Positions 17,663-24,495 of a stretch of DNA of 64,000 nt are shown here, piece by piece; position 1 is the stretch's first letter, and each line of letters starts with the position of its first letter. This DNA comes from Butyrivibrio sp. MC2013. Its GTDB lineage: Bacteria > Bacillota > Clostridia > Lachnospirales > Lachnospiraceae. A program made the position numbers and the translations under genes. Below the pieces are notes generated by a model. That model saw only the letters and a program-made list of their open reading frames with translations, was not told where the DNA came from and ran no database searches. The DNA lies in contig NZ_AUKE01000011.1 in the NCBI RefSeq assembly GCF_000424585.1, positions 1 to 64,000 on the forward strand, read 5' to 3'.

Positions 17663-18025
17663 TCACATGTCCTCTAAGCTCTCTATCTTCTTCAGAGCCT
17701 CCATATAAGCCATAAGTCTCTTCTGCTGTTCCTCCTTAAGGTTATGATAATCCTCAATCATCTGAACATCCCCAGGGGTAAACTTGCTCTCAGGTCTGGT
17801 CTCTGCAATTTCTTCCTCGTCCTCAATTCCTTTTCCTGTTAGAAGCTGCTCAGGAGTAATCTGCAAGACATTACATATATCCATTATTTTGTCCACGGTT
17901 GGGTTTGTCTTTCTCTTCTTCCATTCACTTATGGTACTGGTCGAGATCCCAACTTGCTTTGCAAACTCCGCCTGTGTCATGTTCCGTTCTTTCAAAACTT
18001 TTATAATTCTTTCGCTAATTATCAT
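17663..18025 (-). CDS. XRE-family repressor-like regulator
   Basis: 120 residues. Residues 1-65 are a Cro/C1-type helix-turn-helix (SERIIKVLKERNMTQAEFAK, then QVGISTSTISEWKKRKTNPT, then VDKIMDICNVLQITPEQLL). The rest is an acidic, helical tail that may dimerise. It probably represses its own promoter and the downstream ORF6N and recombinase genes; the inverted repeats immediately upstream of its start support this. It is part of the mobile element. Confidence 0.88.
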   Translation of the reverse strand: MIISERIIKVLKERNMTQAEFAKQVGISTSTISEWKKRKTNPTVDKIMDICNVLQITPEQLLTGKGIEDEEEIAETRPESKFTPGDVQMIEDYHNLKEEQQKRLMAYMEALKKIESLEDM

Positions 18026-18026
18026 G

Positions 18027-18077
18027 AGTGATACCTCACTTTAAAATTCACTTATATAATATTCACATCAGTGAATT
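18027..18077 (-). promoter_or_regulatory. Operator cluster and promoter of the XRE gene
   Basis: AATTCACT at 18045-18052 pairs with AGTGAATT at 18070-18077. AGTGA-TACC-TCACT lies at 18027-18040, right over the ribosome binding region. A third half-site ATTCAC sits at 18061-18066. On the minus strand TATTAT/TATAAG between the sites can serve as the -10. The shared half-site (T)TCACT suggests cooperative binding by the adjacent XRE protein. Confidence 0.6.
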
Positions 18078-18111
18078 CATGGTATCACATCTTATCCTGA
18101 TCTTCAATCCA

Positions 18112-18306
18112 TTATTTCGTTTTTGGGTGATGGTATCTCATGTACGCTTTGTAAGATTCGTATATATATCTTTTTTGAAGATAAACATCCGGATCCGGTA
18201 ATGAGTCAAAATCAATCTCATCGGCATACTTCGCTATCATATTTCCGATAAAGTTTGCCAGTGAACTCCATTCATCTCTGTCTTTGATTACCACCTTATT
18301 CTTCAC
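18112..18306 (-). CDS. Small uncharacterised protein of the mobilization region
   Basis: 64 residues from a GTG start at 18306, chosen because AGGAGG lies 10 bases upstream; the longer frame from 18441 would run back through the hairpin-rich oriT-like spacer with non-coding-looking sequence. The product (VKNKVVIKDRDEWSSLANF, then IGNMIAKYADEIDFDSLPDP) is acidic with a basic, tyrosine-rich tail (YIYESYKAYMRYHHPKTK). I do not recognise a family. Its place after mobC and the oriT-like spacer suggests an accessory mobilization or regulatory role. Confidence 0.6.
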   Translation of the reverse strand: MKNKVVIKDRDEWSSLANFIGNMIAKYADEIDFDSLPDPDVYLQKRYIYESYKAYMRYHHPKTK

Positions 18307-18344
18307 AGAAGCCCCACCTCCTCTTACATCATTTTTATGCCTTT

Positions 18345-18465
18345 CACAAATTGGCAAGCAGTGCATCGGTGTACACCTGATGCGATTTTGCTTGTTGGGG
18401 AGTATACCCCAATCCCCCTGATTGCCGATTTTCATCGGCAAGCTACGCCTGCAAAGCAGGCTGAA
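18345..18465 (-). other. oriT-like spacer: cluster of perfect inverted repeats
   Basis: Between mobC and the small ORF lie: CAAGCA (18355-18360) with TGCTTG (18389-18394), enclosing GCATC-GGTGTACACC-TGATGC (18363-18383); TTGGGG-AGTATA-CCCCAA (18395-18412); TGCCGAT-TTTC-ATCGGCA (18423-18440); GCCTGC-AAA-GCAGGC (18447-18461). Dense short hairpins next to a MobC gene are the usual appearance of an origin of transfer. The nick site cannot be assigned from sequence alone. Part of the region also serves as leader of the 64-residue gene. Confidence 0.5.
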
Positions 18466-18472
18466 AACAAAA

Positions 18473-18823
18473 TCAATAAATGTCCAAATATTTGTTGAAA
18501 GTCTTTTCTACCTTCTTCAAAACTCGTTCATGATTCTCCTTCATATCAGAAATAGTTTTGCTATCTACAGTGCCACATGAATTGGCAACTTTTGCAATCT
18601 GGTTGATATTGTTACTGTCAATTTTCATGAGCTTGATGATTTCTAATAACTCGCTGAAATCAATGTGAATGTAATACCCATCGACTGCCATCTTTCTGAT
18701 ATAGGCGCTCATGTTTTTGACTCCTATCTGGTTCATCCTGTCATGAATCATCTGTAATTGATCTTCCGGAATCTTGATATGAATTTGTTTGTCACATGGA
18801 ACGTATCCCTGATTTAACAACAT
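18473..18823 (-). CDS. mobC: MobC-family plasmid/element mobilization protein
   Basis: 116 residues, close to the family's usual length. The N-terminus has a ribbon-helix-helix-like segment (CDKQIHIKIPEDQLQMIHDR, then MNQIGVKNMSAYIRKMAVDG), followed by the MobC signature LMKIDSNNINQIAKVANSCG. MobC proteins bind near oriT, help separate the strands and recruit the relaxase for conjugative mobilization. The gene starts beside the divergent XRE regulator and is followed by the oriT-like spacer. The expected relaxase gene does not follow. CTCCTC upstream on the plus strand gives a good ribosome binding site (GAGGAG on the minus strand). Confidence 0.82.
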   Translation of the reverse strand: MLLNQGYVPCDKQIHIKIPEDQLQMIHDRMNQIGVKNMSAYIRKMAVDGYYIHIDFSELLEIIKLMKIDSNNINQIAKVANSCGTVDSKTISDMKENHERVLKKVEKTFNKYLDIY

Positions 18824-19037
18824 TTGCTTTTCACCTCCTCTCGTGATTTGTAGTCTTTGTTCATGAGCTAATTATCCAAGATTTAGAAACCAAACTCCGT
18901 ATATCCAAGAGGTAGGAAAAATATTCTTAATAAAAAAATTTCCACGATTATGGAATTCACCTTTTATAGCAAATGTACTTTCTGCTATGATTGACATATG
19001 AAAGGAAAATAAGAAGCGTATTGGGGGAAATAGAACA
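18824..19037. promoter_or_regulatory. Divergent intergenic region between mobC and XRE gene
   Basis: 214 bases of AT-rich sequence. ATAGCA (18966-18971) and TGCTAT (18983-18988) form a short inverted repeat in front of the plus-strand XRE gene. TATCCAAGA occurs twice about 30 bases apart (near 18868 and 18900). A GGGGGAA precedes the TTG start at 19038 by about 9 bases. I cannot assign -35/-10 boxes with confidence. The repeats are plausible sites for the XRE protein. Confidence 0.4.
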
Positions 19038-19850
19038 TTGAAGTGCAAGTTATCAATCCAGGAAAAGTTAAAAGACTTACGAATAGAAAAAGGTCTGTCA
19101 CTGCAAGAACTGGCAGAACAGACCGGAATCTCCAGAGCATCTCTGGGAAATTATGAAACTGATGATTACAAAGAAATTACACACAAGGCTATTGTCACCC
19201 TTGCAAATTTTTATGGAGTAACATCTGATTATTTGTTAAGACTAACCGAGAACCGCGAGCAACACAGATTCCCAGTTGATGACTTAGGATTAGATGATGA
19301 AACTGTAGAGATATTAAAAAGCGGCAAGCTGAATGCTCGCCTAATTTGCGAAATGATAAAGCATCCTGAGTTCACCAATTTTCTCACAGACATGGAAATC
19401 TATGTTGATAATCTTGCCGGAATGCAATTTAGAAACATCAACAAACTGATTGAGCAGACAAGAGTCCGTCTCCAAACCAAGGGTGTCTCTGATGAAGATC
19501 ACTACATGAAAACTTTAGAGACAGCTTCTATTTCAGAAGATAATTACTTTAACAACCTTCTTGGAAATGATATCGTAAAAATCGCAAAAGATTTAAGAGA
19601 TTCACATGTTAAAGATTCAGAGACCGGTGATGTAACTACTCCTGTTGACGATATACTCGACTCATTTGAAGAGCTAAAGACTGCCGATAATGCAACGCAA
19701 GCTCAGATGATAATGTACAGCAAACTTTTCAAAATAAACTTTACCAAGATGGATCCCTATGAGTTTAAAACCTTTACCGATATCCTTCAGAGATATTCAG
19801 ATCTTTGTAAACCTGTAAAAGGAAATGGACGTGGTAAAAAGAAAAAATAA
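19038..19850 (+). CDS. XRE-family regulator with long C-terminal region
   Basis: 270 residues from a TTG start supported by a GGGGGAA ribosome site. Residues 5-65 are a helix-turn-helix (IQEKLKDLRIEKGLSLQELA, then EQTGISRASLGNYETDDY) followed by the usual NFYGVTSDYLLRLTE segment. The remaining 200 residues are acidic and helical and end in a GRGKKKK basic tail; I recognise no domain there. It is the only plus-strand gene of the element, divergent from mobC, and probably regulates the mobilization promoter. A strong hairpin follows its stop. Confidence 0.82.
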   Translation: MKCKLSIQEKLKDLRIEKGLSLQELAEQTGISRASLGNYETDDYKEITHKAIVTLANFYGVTSDYLLRLTENREQHRFPVDDLGLDDETVEILKSGKLNARLICEMIKHPEFTNFLTDMEIYVDNLAGMQFRNINKLIEQTRVRLQTKGVSDEDHYMKTLETASISEDNYFNNLLGNDIVKIAKDLRDSHVKDSETGDVTTPVDDILDSFEELKTADNATQAQMIMYSKLFKINFTKMDPYEFKTFTDILQRYSDLCKPVKGNGRGKKKK

Positions 19851-19890
19851 TACAATCCAAGAGATTATCTAGGATTGTATTATTATAAAA
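19849..19890. terminator. Bidirectional terminator at the right end of the element
   Basis: AATACAATCC (19849-19858) pairs perfectly with GGATTGTATT (19872-19881). On the plus strand it is followed by ATTATAAAA. On the minus strand it is followed by ATTATTTTTTCTTTTT, a good U-run, so it can also stop transcripts coming from the nitroreductase operon. Confidence 0.75.
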
Positions 19891-19935
19891 AGTAATGGAA
19901 AAGACATGTGTAGAACTCATTCTACAATCAGGTTT

Positions 19936-20523
19936 TTATCGCCATACCATAACATCTGAAATATCATGCCTTGGTCGTTCACATGGCTTTTCATCAGCAT
20001 AACCAACAGAAACAGCTCCCACTAACTGTCCTTCTTCGCCTATGTATTCAATTAAATCATTATAGGCAAAACATGTATTTGCAATCCATAATGTTCCAAG
20101 TCCAATCTCTGTTGCTTTCAATAACATGTTTTCAATAGATGCTCCTAATGACAAGGTGTCACATATTTCTGCTATCCTTTCATCTGGTTCTATATCTTCG
20201 AATGGAGATTTACCGTTTGTATTTATAACAATTATCAAAACTGGTGCTTCTCGCATAATCCTCAACGTGTTATACGCATCTGCAAGTCCTCCAGCCGACT
20301 TGGGAAGTAAAGCATGTGCTTCGGATTCTTCATCAAGTCCATGCTCCATTACATCCAAAAGTTGCTTTTTTGCTTTATCAGAGTATATAAGATATTTCCA
20401 TGGCTGCCTATTCTTTGCCGAAGGTGCTTTGATTGCAGCTTCAATGAGTTTTGTTATCTGTTCTTTAGATATTTCCTGTGCCTTATATTTTCTAATGCTT
20501 CGCCTTTCAATAATACTATCCAT
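19936..20523 (-). CDS. Nitroreductase-family flavoprotein
   Basis: 195 residues from the ATG at 20523 (GGAGG 4 bases upstream; the ATG at 20526 is too close). The product opens DSIIERRSIRKYKAQEISKE, the RRSxRxY FMN-binding start of the family, with IKAPSAKNRQPWKYLI (FMN phosphate region) and a C-terminal IGEEGQLVGAVSVGYADE. It should bind FMN as a dimer and reduce nitro or quinone compounds with NAD(P)H. It is the last gene of an operon with a RibD-like reductase and an AraC regulator (7-10 base gap). Confidence 0.88.
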   Translation of the reverse strand: MDSIIERRSIRKYKAQEISKEQITKLIEAAIKAPSAKNRQPWKYLIYSDKAKKQLLDVMEHGLDEESEAHALLPKSAGGLADAYNTLRIMREAPVLIIVINTNGKSPFEDIEPDERIAEICDTLSLGASIENMLLKATEIGLGTLWIANTCFAYNDLIEYIGEEGQLVGAVSVGYADEKPCERPRHDISDVMVWR

Positions 20524-20533
20524 CATGCCTCCA

Positions 20534-21214
20534 TCATCTAGTTATTTTGTATTTTAGCCTTATATATGAGTCTTCCAGTTTTTCACAATCTATAAGTTTC
20601 ATAACACCGAGCTTATTTAACTCATCAACCGACGTTATTGATTCCCCATCAATCAATGTTGAGATATCCTTTCCTCCCACAAGAACTGGTGCAACAACGA
20701 TATCAACATAATCAAACAACTTATTTCGTAAAAAAATCCCATTCATGGTTCCACCACTTTGAATAGTAATTCTTTCACAGCCATATTGATTCTTCAATTC
20801 TTCAAGAGCCTTTTCAAGTATGAATTCCTCTTGAAAAATAATTCCCAGATTTTCAGCCTCAACCTTAAATGCCGGATGATTCTTATTAGTGGTTATCAAA
20901 ACGAATTGCTTAGACAGCTCACAAAAATACTTTATTCCATGTTCTGTCAAATGTGAGTTATCAATAAGAACAAAGGATACTGGTGTTTTTGATGGCATCG
21001 GTTTATCATTAACACCAAGCTTTGCTTGAACCCTTCCTGTGTTTAGCGACCATAAATCAGTTGTCTGTTCTATCTCATAGTATTGATGAAGCCCTTCTTT
21101 TAGTCCATCTATTCCAGGAAAATTCTGGTCTACATCCAGTTCATCCGATGCCCCAGTGCTAATTTTGCCATCAACTGACATCAGCATAAATAATGTTGTA
21201 ATTGGTCTGTTCAT
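20534..21214 (-). CDS. RibD C-terminal-domain (DHFR-like) reductase
   Basis: 226 residues. It begins TTLFMLMSVDGKIST, the typical first strand of the RibD reductase/DHFR-like fold, and carries CERITIQSGGTMNGIFL and VVAPVLVGGKDISTL, the nucleotide-binding and substrate-side segments of the family. It lacks the RibD deaminase domain and no other riboflavin gene is near, so it is more likely a stand-alone NADPH-dependent reductase than a riboflavin enzyme. It lies 20 bases after the AraC gene and 10 before the nitroreductase. Confidence 0.75.
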   Translation of the reverse strand: MNRPITTLFMLMSVDGKISTGASDELDVDQNFPGIDGLKEGLHQYYEIEQTTDLWSLNTGRVQAKLGVNDKPMPSKTPVSFVLIDNSHLTEHGIKYFCELSKQFVLITTNKNHPAFKVEAENLGIIFQEEFILEKALEELKNQYGCERITIQSGGTMNGIFLRNKLFDYVDIVVAPVLVGGKDISTLIDGESITSVDELNKLGVMKLIDCEKLEDSYIRLKYKITR

Positions 21215-21234
21215 TCTACTAATTCCCCTTTCTC

Positions 21235-22074
21235 TTAAATTTTTCTTAACGGAATCCAGATATAGGTTTCCTTATCTTTGGGGTTATCAGTAGATGAACC
21301 ATATACTTCAATATTATATTTCCCTGCCAGCTCATATCCTTTTAAAGATGGTAACCATTCAGACCAAATTCTTGTATTAAGATTCTGCAAATCGTTCGTT
21401 GATTGTCCTTTGCAAACAAATTGCGCCCAAATACTTTCAGGAATCTGATAAGTTTCGCATTCTTCAGGAATGTCATTCCCAGGTTCATATAAATCAGCAA
21501 TCCAATAGTCTGAATCTTTTCCACCAACATCAACGCAAATTCCAAATGTTCCTTTAACTGGACAATTCGCTCCCATTTCTTTATATTCATCCCAGAACTT
21601 TGGTATATCCTGATAACTTGTATCAGAATTGAAACGTCTTCTAATGCCAAAAATAGTAAAAGAGCTCTTCTCAACAATTCGATAATCTAACATAGTTCCA
21701 CCTTCCATCGTAATCTTGATATGGAGTGGGGCAAAAGATTTTAGAGATGCACCTGCTTCCCGTGCCTGAGATGGAGTAATTCCATGAAATTTTTGGAAAG
21801 TCTTTGCAAAACTATCCGGTGAATCATAACAATATCTGTTAGCTATATCGATTACTTTCACATCTTCTCTGCTAAGATCCTGCGCAGCTAAAGTCATCCT
21901 TCGTGCACGAATATATTCACCGACAGTCATTCCGCACAAAGCGCCAAATATGCGCTGATAATAGGATGGTGAAAGAACAGCAATACTTGCAATATCTTCA
22001 ATATCCAATTCCCTCGTCAGATTCTTTTCAATGAAATCGATTGATTCCTGAATTCCTTCAATCTTTCCTTGCAT
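21235..22074 (-). CDS. AraC-family regulator with GyrI-like effector domain
   Basis: 279 residues from the ATG at 22074, which has AAGGGA 9 bases upstream (a GTG at 22083 abuts that site). Residues 1-105 are the two helix-turn-helix motifs of AraC/XylS (DIEDIASIAVLSPSYYQRIF and KVIDIANRYCYDSPDSFAKT). Residues about 125-279 are a GyrI-like small-molecule pocket (EKSSFTIFGIRRRF through WLPSLKGYELAG, then YNIEVYG). Such proteins sense xenobiotics and activate nearby genes. Here it probably controls the two reductase genes downstream in the same operon (inference). Confidence 0.88.
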   Translation of the reverse strand: MQGKIEGIQESIDFIEKNLTRELDIEDIASIAVLSPSYYQRIFGALCGMTVGEYIRARRMTLAAQDLSREDVKVIDIANRYCYDSPDSFAKTFQKFHGITPSQAREAGASLKSFAPLHIKITMEGGTMLDYRIVEKSSFTIFGIRRRFNSDTSYQDIPKFWDEYKEMGANCPVKGTFGICVDVGGKDSDYWIADLYEPGNDIPEECETYQIPESIWAQFVCKGQSTNDLQNLNTRIWSEWLPSLKGYELAGKYNIEVYGSSTDNPKDKETYIWIPLRKI

Positions 22075-22189
22075 CTTTTTCACTCCCTTCGCTCACTGTA
22101 ATGCAAGTATATCATTCCATGAAAATAAATCCCGACATTTTGTGCTTTCTTTGACCGGTATCTTTTTCATCAAATCAATATCTTATCTT

Positions 22190-23983
22190 TTACTTAATCA
22201 TCTGAAAATGCCTCATAGCATCTTCTATAGCCTTTACCTTTTCTTCCGGACATCCCGGCTGTCTGCTATTCTCAGATTTTGGCTTATTATAGTTTTCACG
22301 CTCTATAATCCCATGCTTCTGTTTCACCTGAGCAATATTCAGATTCGTTACATGAAATCCGTAGTGTTCCTGAACCCATTCTTCAATTTCTTTATACGTA
22401 GCCTTCGCCTCAGCACTTGTAAGTTCCAGTTCATCCATATCAAGCTTAACATTGACATGATGCTTTGCTTCATGAAGTTTGGACAATAAACATACCGTCT
22501 CAACATGTACTGTTCCGGGGAACTGATTGACAGCACAGGCTCTGTCCACCTTGTAGCCTGCATCCAGGAAGATATCCAGGTCTCTGGCCAGACTGGTAGG
22601 CTTGCAGGATACATAGACCATGTGTTTTACACCGTAGGAGAGGATCTTCTTTAGTGCCTTGGGATGTATACCATCCCTGGGCGGATCCAGGATGATCACA
22701 TCCGGTTTCTCTTCTATTTCGTCCAGCACTTTTAGTACATCTCCAGCTATAAACTCGCAGTTATCAATCTTGTTGCGTTTGGCATTGACCTTTGCTGCTT
22801 CCACAGCCTCTTCTACAATCTCTACGCCTATGACCTTGTCAGCGACAGGTGACATGAGCTGACTGATAGTGCCGGTGCCGCAGTATAGATCATAGAGGAT
22901 ATGTGCCTTTAAATTTATCGCAGCATCAGTTGCCTCATCTGTCTGGCCGTTATCTGTTAAGGATGCGCCTTCCTTTTCATTTTGCATACCTATCCTGATG
23001 TAATCCCTTACCGTATCATATATGATCTCCGCACTCAAGGAATTAGTCTGGAAGAAAGAGAAAGGACTTATAGTAAATTTAAGTCCCATGAGTTCTTCTT
23101 CAAAGAACTGACTACCATACAGCACTTCAGTACCCTGATCTATTACGGCATCAGACAATGAATCATTAGTCGTATGAAGGATACCGCTGATGCTTCCTTT
23201 AAGCTCAAGCTTTAACAGCATATCTTTGAAGGGCGTAAGATCATGCTCTTCCTGAGATGTGGTGATAAGGTCCACCAATATCTGACCAGTCCGTCTGGCT
23301 TTTCTCACCAGCAGGTGTCTCAGGTATCCTTTCTGCTGCATGGTATGATAGAAAGTAATGCGCTCTTTGCTGTCACCAGATGCCACGACTTCAGACATAG
23401 GCATATACATAGGGGCAAAATAATCAAGGGTCGCCTCCAGGATAGTCCTGTAGTCCTCATCAACTATGCAGCACTCAGGTACAGATACAATATCGTGCAT
23501 GCTGCCTCTCTTATGCATGCCCAGTGCCAGAGGCCCATCCTTGTACTCATCTCCAAAAGAGAATTCCATTTTATTTCTATACTCAAATCTCTCGGGGCTC
23601 TTCTTGATACCATCCCAAATGACATCATCACCCTGTCTCTTAAAGACATCCCTGAGCAGATCTCTGACCTGCGCCTCTTTGAGCTCCTGCTCAGCATCAT
23701 AGGACAAAGTCAGATAATGACAGCTCCCGCATATGCCATAATATGGGCAGGGGCTCTTCTCCTCTCCCGGAGCTTTCTCTATGACTTCCAGCAGTCTTCC
23801 TTCTGCTCTGTCTCCTCTGGCTTTGGTGACAACAGCCCTTACCTTCTGGCCGGGCAATGTATTTTTGACTGTCACCCTGGCACCGGGGCAGCCCTCGCCG
23901 TCTATGCTAATATCTTTTACAATTCCTTTATTAGGAAAAAGACGCTTATCAACTGTTCCTTCTATTATCTGTTTCTTCTTCAC
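22190..23983 (-). CDS. rlmD: 23S rRNA (uracil-5-)-methyltransferase, RlmD/TrmA family
   Basis: 597 residues. Residues 1-70 are a TRAM domain. Cys79, Cys85 and Cys88 (CPYYGICGSC), with a later Cys, would hold the [4Fe-4S] cluster. The SAM fold shows LYDLYCGTGTISQL, and ILDPPRDGIHPKAL is followed by YVSCKPTSLARDL with the catalytic cysteine. It methylates U5 of a uridine in 23S rRNA. The C-terminal 110 residues (from HHVNVKLDMDELELTSAEAK to MRHFQMIK) are an extension of the kind seen in clostridial members. It is monocistronic by position, with an AraC gene downstream. Confidence 0.9.
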   Translation of the reverse strand: MKKKQIIEGTVDKRLFPNKGIVKDISIDGEGCPGARVTVKNTLPGQKVRAVVTKARGDRAEGRLLEVIEKAPGEEKSPCPYYGICGSCHYLTLSYDAEQELKEAQVRDLLRDVFKRQGDDVIWDGIKKSPERFEYRNKMEFSFGDEYKDGPLALGMHKRGSMHDIVSVPECCIVDEDYRTILEATLDYFAPMYMPMSEVVASGDSKERITFYHTMQQKGYLRHLLVRKARRTGQILVDLITTSQEEHDLTPFKDMLLKLELKGSISGILHTTNDSLSDAVIDQGTEVLYGSQFFEEELMGLKFTISPFSFFQTNSLSAEIIYDTVRDYIRIGMQNEKEGASLTDNGQTDEATDAAINLKAHILYDLYCGTGTISQLMSPVADKVIGVEIVEEAVEAAKVNAKRNKIDNCEFIAGDVLKVLDEIEEKPDVIILDPPRDGIHPKALKKILSYGVKHMVYVSCKPTSLARDLDIFLDAGYKVDRACAVNQFPGTVHVETVCLLSKLHEAKHHVNVKLDMDELELTSAEAKATYKEIEEWVQEHYGFHVTNLNIAQVKQKHGIIERENYNKPKSENSRQPGCPEEKVKAIEDAMRHFQMIK

Positions 23984-24002
23984 AACTACACTCTCCTATA
24001 CA

Positions 24003-24045
24003 TAAAAGGCGGAAGTCGCACGCCCCAGGGCATACAGCTCCCGCC
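24003..24045 (-). terminator. Rho-independent terminator after the small acidic membrane protein gene
   Basis: On the minus strand GGCGGGAG (24038-24045) pairs with CTTCCGCC (24008-24015), with one mismatch and an inner GCCC/GGGC helix, followed by TTTTATG. It lies about 40 bases after the stop of the 24084 gene and in front of rlmD. Confidence 0.7.
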
Positions 24046-24083
24046 ATTAATATCTCTTTTGACTCGACTAAGTCATATGACGA

Positions 24084-24365
24084 TCATTCTTTGTCTTCCT
24101 TGGAAGACTTACGAACGATCCTGTCATCGTCATCATCAAAATCGTAATCATCATCCCAATCATCATCAAAATCATCATCATACACAGGTGTAAGATAACG
24201 ATATACCATGAATGCGATGCAGGCAACGGCTGAGATAGCACCGATGATAGCCAGTACCCACAGCACAGCCTTTAAACCCTTGTCTTCCTTTTCAGGTTTT
24301 TTGTTCAGTAGTTCGTTGAGCTTACCAAGTTCTAATACTTCATCCAGCTTTGATTTCATCTCCAT
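24084..24365 (-). CDS. Small single-pass membrane protein with acidic tail
   Basis: 93 residues from the ATG at 24365, chosen because AAAGGGG lies 6 bases upstream; the ATG at 24395 has no site. Residues about 1-35 are a charged, probably coiled-coil helix (KSKLDEVLELGKLNELLNKK). Residues about 40-62 are one transmembrane helix (AVLWVLAIIGAISAVACIAF). The C-terminal 30 residues are almost all Asp with a basic end (DDDFDDDWDDDYDFDDDDDR). I do not know a function; similar small proteins are common in Lachnospiraceae genomes. It follows the pcrA gene. Confidence 0.7.
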   Translation of the reverse strand: MEMKSKLDEVLELGKLNELLNKKPEKEDKGLKAVLWVLAIIGAISAVACIAFMVYRYLTPVYDDDFDDDWDDDYDFDDDDDRIVRKSSKEDKE

Positions 24366-24495
24366 AAGAACCCCTTTCACTGTAGTATCTGACAATCGCT
24401 GATATAAAACGCCGGCGTCTTATCCAGTTTGCCTTCTTAAATATCATTTTACCACAAGTCTGGATTAGAGACCATGTTTCTGATAGTAGGGATTA

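Larger units (their letters stand above)
14685..19890. mobile_element. Putative integrative and mobilizable element without a visible relaxase
   Basis: Contents in order: large serine recombinase, ORF6N/PLD-like protein, XRE repressor, 64-residue protein, hairpin-rich oriT-like spacer, MobC-type relaxosome protein, divergent XRE regulator, terminator. The flanks are a broken nicotinamidase gene on the left and a metabolic operon on the right. Recombinase plus MobC plus an oriT-like region is the signature of an integrative mobilizable element, but the MobA/relaxase normally following MobC is absent. I could not identify attachment-site repeats, so the boundaries given are the outermost terminators, not proven ends. 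Confidence 0.6.

Noticed and set aside
24455..24466. ACGCCGGCGT palindrome followed by TTTTAT after pcrA, as a terminator
   Set aside because: The palindrome leaves no room for a loop, so it cannot form a normal terminator hairpin.
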